This document shows positions 58,003-64,000 of a stretch of 64,000 nt of DNA, piece by piece. The notes beneath the pieces are model-generated. The model had not been told where the DNA came from. It was given only the letters and a program-made list of their open reading frames with translations, and did not search any database. Source of the DNA: Sweltsa coloradensis (lineage: Eukaryota; Arthropoda; Insecta; Plecoptera; Chloroperlidae); assembly GCA_024449915.1 (NCBI GenBank), contig JAMZAV010000352.1, positions 62,001 through 126,000 on the forward strand, given 5' to 3'. The translations under genes and the position numbers were made by a program. The number at the start of each line of letters is the position of its first letter. Within the stretch, counting starts at the first letter, position 1.

Positions 58003-58593
58003 TTGGATGAGCGTAGCGAAGATTCCATTTCACTACACTGGAGAAAAAAATCCGGAATGTTTTTCTTTTTTTTTCTGTTTGTATTATTGTGTGTTTGTTA
58101 ACACGATTCCGGCTAAACCGATACTCCAATTGTGATGAAATTTTATGGAGGCCTTCGAAATTTCTGAACTTAGAACTGCCACGTTTTTGAGCGCAATCGA
58201 AAAATTTTTCTCATTAAAATCGCAATTTTACGATTTTTTTCGATTTTTAAAAAATTTCTTCGACTTATAACACCTACATGCTTAATCCGATTTTAATGAC
58301 TTTTTCACAGAACCTTAATTTCATGAATTAAGATATTCTTGTGAAATTTGAGCGCAATCGAAAAATTATTTCTCATGAAAATCGCAATTTTACGATTTTT
58401 TTCTTTTTTTAAAATTACGATTAATAAAAAAAATAAAGTAAATTTTTAATTTAATTTAATTTAATTTAAAAAAAATCTTCGACTTAGGAATAATTTTTTC
58501 ACAGAACAACAGAAAATCCGCATAACACATGGCAGCTCAATGCACCAATTACGCTCATCCAACAACGCGGCGGGACATTAAGCGTTTTCCTAG
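58003..58593 (+). mobile_element. Helitron-like element (HINE type)
   Basis: 5' TTGGATGAGCGTAGCGAAG; 3' CGCTCATCCAA, AACGC...GCGTT, TTTTCCTAG bordered by T. Close relative of 14240-15010. Confidence 0.75.
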
Positions 58594-58689
58594 TATATTC
58601 ATTGTCATCAATGTGCATGTGGGGCATAAGCCAGGCCTAGGCCTAGCATAGAGGGGCATAGATGGAATATTTGTCATGTTTTAAAATTT

Positions 58690-59230
58690 TTGGATGAGCG
58701 TAGCGAGTGAAGCGAAGATTCCATTCTACTACACTGGAGAAAAAAAACGGAATGTTTTTTCCTTTTTTTTCTGTTTGTTAACATGATTCCGGCTAAACCG
58801 ATACTCCAATTGCGATGAAATTTTCTGAAGACCTTTGAAATCTCTGAACTTAGAACTGCCACCTTTTTGAGCGCAATCAAAAAATTATTTCTCATGAAAA
58901 TCGCAATTTTACGATTTTTTCCACCATTTTTCTTGTTTTTTCTGTTTGTATTTGTGTGTGTTTGTTAACACGATTCCGGCTAAACCAATACTCCAATTAC
59001 GATGAAATTTTGTGGAGACCTTCGAAATCTCTGAACGAAGACCTGCCACGTTTTTGCATAGGTACAATCGAAGAAATATTTGGCAATTTCTCGTGAATAT
59101 CGTACTTTTACGATTTTTTCTCGATTTTTAGAGCGATATTTTCGTGACATTTGGGCCGATTCTGACCAGACGGTGGGGCTACAACGTTCATATTTTACAT
59201 GGACATTAAGGTTGTGGTGATGTATTACTT
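58690..59230 (+). mobile_element. Helitron-like element, 3' end missing
   Basis: 5' end TTGGATGAGCGTAGCGAGTG as in the element before it. The body is repeated (58741-58800 and 58930-59000 share gttaacacgattccggctaa) and its last part (gggccgattctgaccagacgg, aacgttcatattttacatgg) matches 56085-56130 inverted. No CTAG end found. Confidence 0.55.
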
Positions 59231-60245
59231 TCTGAAAGAAAAAAATGAAAAAGTTAGCTAGAATCCATAGAATGTTTTAATATGAGTTTTTTTATGTTTA
59301 TATCTGTAGAAACTTGAAACAATCACCTACGATGCATTTAAAAAGCACTTGCAAAGGAAAAGTGCGTTGAAATGTCAGTTTGCTTCCAAAGTTAATAAAT
59401 TGCTTTATTTGTTGAGAAAAAATGAGATATTTGATATTGCACTGGAATAAAAATGACAATAATAATTCGGAATGAGCTAAGAATACGATGACGCGAGCTA
59501 CACTCTTTTTTATTCATGCTTGCAATAATGTCGATGACTTTAGGCCTAGGCTAGGCTAGATGACGGCTTTAAATATTCCGCCAAGAGAATAATTTATTTG
59601 TTAAATCCATAACCGAGAATAAACATGAAATCTTTTCATTTCTCTTCAAGTTTTACCCTAAATAATTAATATCATGTTTTAAATTTACTGCACGATTATT
59701 TTTCTGACAGCTGCAGTGTTTGTGCTGGATGCTTTTACTGGGAACCATTCCGTTTTCTAGGCCTACTGAACAACAAAACAACAACAACAACAACAACAAC
59801 GGTTCATGGCGCACATAACCTAACTTTTCTGTCATGTCCCTACCCCTTGTAACCTTGTCTTTGTATCTCTCTACGCACTGGTAAGGCTAAGCATATCAAT
59901 ATCATTGTAGGTATCCTTGGTTTGAACAGAAGTTACAATACTGATTTGGATTCCGATACCAACGACGTAGCCCTAGGCCTAGCCTAGCCAAAGCCCTAAA
60001 ATCGACAAAATGGTAAGTAGACCTAGCCCTAGGGCCTAGCTATGACATTGTGTGCCTAGGCTAGGCTAGCTAGCACAGGCTTAAACCTAGCTCTTTGGGT
60101 TTCACAGGAGATCAGTGTTTTAACGAAAACGTAGGCCTATGCATAAACTATACTAATTATAAAACTAAGGAAGTAGGTAGGGCTAGGCCTACGTACCTGC
60201 CCATCCTGTTCATATATGTCCAAACCATCTTAGACGTTCTCCTCC
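59231..60245. other. Intergenic; possible first exon of an unseen gene
   Basis: Contains a CAA run (59768-59797). An ATG at 60010-60012 is followed at once by gtaagtag, so a start codon directly at a splice donor is possible, as in some ribosomal protein genes; the upstream gtaaccttgtctttgtatct is pyrimidine-rich. No coding evidence supports this. Confidence 0.2.
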
Positions 60246-60246
<1 letters not shown>

Positions 60247-60286
<40 letters not shown>

Positions 60287-61430
60287 TGTCTTTATTTAGC
60301 GATGCACGCTAGCCCTATTCAAATTCATGTCATACATACACGATATTGACTAAATACTAATTTTACAAAAGAACTTAAGCCTAATACACATATGCATAGT
60401 AGGCCTAGTTATCATTGACTACGTATTACAGGACGTCCAAAGCGGTTTGTTCAAAACGCTTTGAAAGGAATCGGTTTGAAATACGCACCGTATATCAAAC
60501 AACCCAAACTGATTTCTAGTTTCAAAGTGGATCCAACATGGCTGCACTACAGGCCAGCCATAACCTCTTCGTCATAGAATTAATAATTATCTTCTACTAG
60601 CTTTGACGTCGCAAGGTTGAAAATTCAAAGGAAGTGAGCGAAAACGGGAAGCCTATACTGCCAATGCTTGAAAACAAACAACAGATCGCAGGAGGTGGCG
60701 AGATGGCGTGGGCGTGGCGTACGGAACCGCTTTGAAGTGTATATCAGGTTCAAGCCTTCGGATCGAATACTCCAACTCGCTTCCCTAAAGTGAATTGGAT
60801 CGGAATCGCTTTGGGTCAAATTCGATGTGTATATCAGACTCGGCAATCGTTTTGAACCAAACTGCTTTCGTTTAATGCGAATTAAACCTGCTGTAATACG
60901 TAGTCAAGGACATTTAAATTAAAAGAAAAGACAAATATAGGAACAGAAACCACAGTCACAATTTCTCTCTCAAGCTTTTCAAATAACCAATTAATTTATG
61001 TTTGAACATCCTAACACTTGTTGCTAGTCTAATTTCCTGAGGTAACCTATTAAAACTCCTAATTCCCTGATAAAATAAAGATTTACTCATAACTTCTTTA
61101 GGCCTATTGCACGAGCCTAAATAAATACCGTTCATTGCATTCCTGGTCCCATATTCATGCACTTCCTGTATTTTAACAACTTTATCACTCATGTAGGCCT
61201 ATTCAGGCAATACACCTCGTTCTAGTTTATATAAATATACCATACCACTCAATTCAATTTCCTGTTCAATGCTTAACCACTCCAAACAATTTAACATACT
61301 GAATAGACATCTACTACATTTAAGAATAATTCTCATGGCTCTATTTTGGAGAATCTGTAGTCTCTTCACATCCGTTACATATGCCTGATATAACACAGTT
61401 ATGCAATACGTGAAATGTGGCTTTATAATT
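60247..61430 (-). pseudogene. LINE 3' end: ORF2 C-terminus and (AAT)n tail, copy B
   Basis: Minus frames 61396-61199 and 61192-60956 encode VKRLQILQNRAMRIILKCSR, LNCLEWLSIEQEIELSGM, YKLERGVLPE and, after a stop and shift, YGTRNAMNGIYL, FYQGIRSFNRLPQEIRLATS and MFKHKLIGYLKSL, the usual last segment of these proteins. The tail is AAT repeats (60247-60286) after tctttatttagcg, as in copy A. A MITE (60417-60904) is inserted in the 3' UTR. Confidence 0.82.
60417..60904. mobile_element. MITE with GACTACGTATTACAG ends
   Basis: Ends tgactacgtattacagga and ctgtaatacgtagtca are inverse. Same family as 6467-6945, including gtatatca words. Inserted in LINE copy B. Confidence 0.75.
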
Positions 61431-61878
61431 GTGTTTTAAATCAGGATCCTAGTAAAAAATGATACATGGCAACTAATTCTACTCAGAAATCCAATTTTCC
61501 TTCTTACCTTCTTCTAGTTTAAACCTCAATCTCTCCAGTCCCAGTTCTTTTCTGATTAGGGCCTAGGCCTACACTACTTCTTATCTTGTCCATCTTGGTA
61601 ACTAATAATATGGTTTATATGGCAGTTATTATCAAAATGATATTAACTAATGTAACACTACCCAAAACTGCAAAGAAATTAAATGAAATTAAATGTCGGG
61701 TGGTGGTTAAAAGGTTGGATAGGGAGGCTGTCACCACTCAACGATATTTAGGAAGTCTTGTTGAGAAGACTGTGAGAGGACATGGTAGGCGGGAAGGCGG
61801 AAATGGAGGGTGAGAACTTGACCTACCAAACTTATTATTTGTAAGAAATCCTGAGTGTAATAACCAAAACCTTTATTA
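61431..61878. other. Intergenic sequence
   Basis: No feature recognised; the 75-codon frame at 61586-61813 has no known pattern. Confidence 0.45.
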
Positions 61879-63906
61879 CGGCCATTCCATAGTTGCGGGT
61901 GTGACACATTACACACTTACAATACCTGCCAAGTGTTTATAAATTGCAATTGAAACCCAAGATATTGTATACATTCATTGTTGCCATAAGATGTACAAAT
62001 ACACCAAATTTCAACTTTCTGTGACTTTAAGAAATCAGTAAATTAAAATTAAAACGGGTGTTGCGGGTGTGACACTTTTTGCCACTGTATTTACACCCTT
62101 ACATGAACATGTGCAAAAGTCTGTGAATATAGGACACCCTTGGATAGGCAACTATTTTTTTCCTAAAGCATTATCGTACACCCTTAAATAAAATATAAGG
62201 AATAGTGGCTCAAATAATTTAAAAGACGATTTATGATGGTTTGAAGATGTTGCGGGTGTGACAAGGAAATGTTGCGGGTGTGACGTAGTGCACAAATATA
62301 ACATTAAATACGAGTTTTGTATGTAGATTATAATTTGGTTGGCAGTTTTCTTACATACTTCATGAATATACTCAATACTAAAATGTTAGTTAATAAATAT
62401 GCATGCTAATTAATATGATATTTAAAAAAGGTAGCCTATTATAAAATAAAGTGTTGCATTGTAATTTTTTAGTGAAATATGAGTCCTCGTCACTGATTAT
62501 TTTTTGTTTAAACTTTGAAGTCGGGGCTAATAATAGCACAAAAAGAGGATTAACTAATAATGTCTTATCATTAAAAAATTAATGCAGATTTATCATTATT
62601 CCTGCATGCCTAATCAATCACTGACGAACTTAATTGCCCACGATTGTTGTGAAGTATTGGAAGAGCTACCATCTTCTTGATAACGTCTTTGCTCTCGCTC
62701 TCGCATGACGTATTCACAATATCGGGCCATACCCAATAGTTGCCACTAGGATGCATGCATATACTTAAGCCTAAGTGTTAATTCACTGGTTTCATCATCA
62801 AATGCTACGATTTCAGCATAACACTGCTTGACGGTATTTTTTCCCCATTTACCGCAAGTGAAACGAGGACAAAATCACTGACGTTAATATCTAGGGCAGG
62901 ATTGTTGACGGAAGCGCAGACATCCGAAAAAATTATCACTTATGTTAACATAGAAAACTCGACTTTTAGTTCAGCAAAAATCTTTTTGAGGAATGCCCAC
63001 ACTGCATGTTTGTTATGTGTCAAGTCATCACTTTCAACCGCGAAAAACCTCTTAACGTCATCTTTTAATCAAGAGCAGGCTGCAAAAAACAGTTATTTGA
63101 TCATGACTCCAATGAGCGCTCTGAATCTCGTCTTGAATGATTGCCGAAAAATTTTCAGCAAAGTCGACTTGAAGTACAAATTCGTTTTCCGGTACCTAGG
63201 CCCTACCTAATCTCTCTTTTGCATTTTCAAAATACGTTGACTGCGTGCGTTATATGTGCATTACTTAGGCTACCTAAACTAGGTAGGCCTAATTGGGCAA
63301 TTTTTTTTACCTATTTGACTGTAGCCCTGGCATTATCATGCAATTCAATAATCATGTCACACCCGCAACATAACTGTGTGTCACACCCGCAACACAATTT
63401 CAACCACTTCTAGTCAGTGCATCTCAGTTTTCTCTGTTGGATATGATAAGTCATATAACCTAACCTTAAAATAAAGTACTCTCCAACTTTTGTTAGCCAT
63501 AATCTTAACACTATCATAGTTTATTGTAGTTCTGTGTTGCGGGTGTGACATGTATTCATAACATCTTTAATGATACAAAATTTAAGTAAAACTTACTTTG
63601 TGTTCAGTTTTTCCAACTAAAATACTTCACAACATCATTAAGTGTTGATATACAAAAGAAAGAACTTCACACAGCTGACCTAAAAGAAATTGGAGGGCTT
63701 TCATTTAGGGGATGTGGCACTAAAATAAAAACAATAACTTTACACCAACTTTGAAGCACTGTAAAACACATAATTGACTACCCACAAAGAAAGCAAAGAC
63801 ATTTTAAAATTCAGTGGAGTTTTGACTTTAATTTTTGACCCACCAATAAACTATTGGGTAAAAATTATTTTTCACTTGTCAGGCTCACTTTGCTATGGAA
63901 TGGCCG
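61879..63906. mobile_element. 2.0 kb DNA transposon with seven 14-bp motifs and a dead transposase
   Basis: Perfect 14-bp ends CGGCCATTCCATAG and CTATGGAATGGCCG, bordered by ATTA on both sides (61875-61878, 63907-63910), a 4-bp duplication. TTGCGGGTGTGACA or near-identical copies occur at 61893, 62061, 62250, 62272 and 63537 (forward) and 63355, 63379 (reverse). Likely transposase-binding sites (inference). The 4-bp duplication would suit a Sola-type element. Confidence 0.8.
62600..63210 (-). pseudogene. Decayed transposase of the VDFAEN type
   Basis: In broken minus-strand frames I read FVLQVDFAENFSAIIQDEIQ and SAHWSHDQITVF, then after a frame change SDDLTHNKHAVWAFLKKIF, then IIFSDVCAS, then KYMHASGNYWVWPD-like and NNRGQ. 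This order (VDFAEN, SDG, a final Trp-Pro block) is that of a multicopy uncharacterised protein family in insects and cnidarians that looks transposon-derived. Several stops and shifts and a deletion after the SDG position make it non-functional. It is the only protein remnant in the element. Confidence 0.65.
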
Positions 63907-64000
63907 ATTAGTAGAGTTTCTTTCGGAAGGCCCATAAATACATAATATAGGCTAATTGATTTATATACTGACATCAGTAGGGGTGATGCAATCAGTGGAC

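Noticed and set aside
63355..63392. CRISPR-like spaced repeats in 61893-63550
   Set aside because: Eukaryotic context, irregular spacing and mixed orientation; they are better explained as subterminal sites of a DNA transposon.

Overview
The window is eukaryotic, intron-bearing, AT-rich DNA from an invertebrate, most likely an arthropod. This rests on the style of the splice sites, the two conserved host genes and the mix of LINE, hAT and Helitron-like families; a sap-feeding insect is possible but I cannot prove it. There are no operons, CRISPR arrays or other prokaryotic features. Two host genes stand head to head on one short shared promoter (22784-22986). On the minus strand is an OTUD6B-type OTU deubiquitinase in three exons (22783 down to 2542; 326 residues after splicing). 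On the plus strand is actin-related protein 6 (ARP6/ACTR6), complete in six exons (22987 to 49082; 396 residues, the same length as the human protein). Every exon junction has GT-AG borders and keeps frame.

Most of the rest is mobile DNA nested in the introns. In OTUD6B intron 2 (2969-8288): a Helitron-like element, a SINE, foldback MITEs and a small hAT element. In OTUD6B intron 1 (8710-22650): hAT/Helitron-like composites, tandem and inverted repeats, and a nearly complete LINE (about 21210 down to 14114, minus strand). The first ORF of this LINE encodes a TARG1/OARD1-type macro domain. It is interrupted by a 1.55 kb hAT element with a perfect 8-bp target duplication, and the 3' UTR holds a Helitron-like element. 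In the ARP6 introns: a probable 3.1 kb element with repeat-array ends (23.8-26.9 kb), nested hAT elements (31.9-33.5 kb), a 4.2 kb TTAA-bordered element with 484-bp inverted repeats and an intact gene for a P2X7-ballast-domain protein (37577-41755), further hAT copies and a tRNA-derived SINE family. Downstream of ARP6 (49-64 kb): three adjacent Helitron-like copies, LINE 3' ends with (AAT)n tails, and a 2 kb element with a decayed transposase and seven copies of a 14-bp motif.

Three observations stand out. First, the LINE carries a macro domain that keeps both residues known to be catalytic in TARG1. Second, the P2X7-ballast gene sits in what looks like a Kolobok-type (TTAA) element without a visible transposase. 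Third, when repeated copies are compared inside the window, they often differ by exact 6-bp insertions, GGCCTA or CCGGTA, mostly at TA dinucleotides, creating the octamers TAGGCCTA and TACCGGTA that litter the sequence. The third resembles excision footprints of an element with TA target duplications and would explain a striking bias of this genome.
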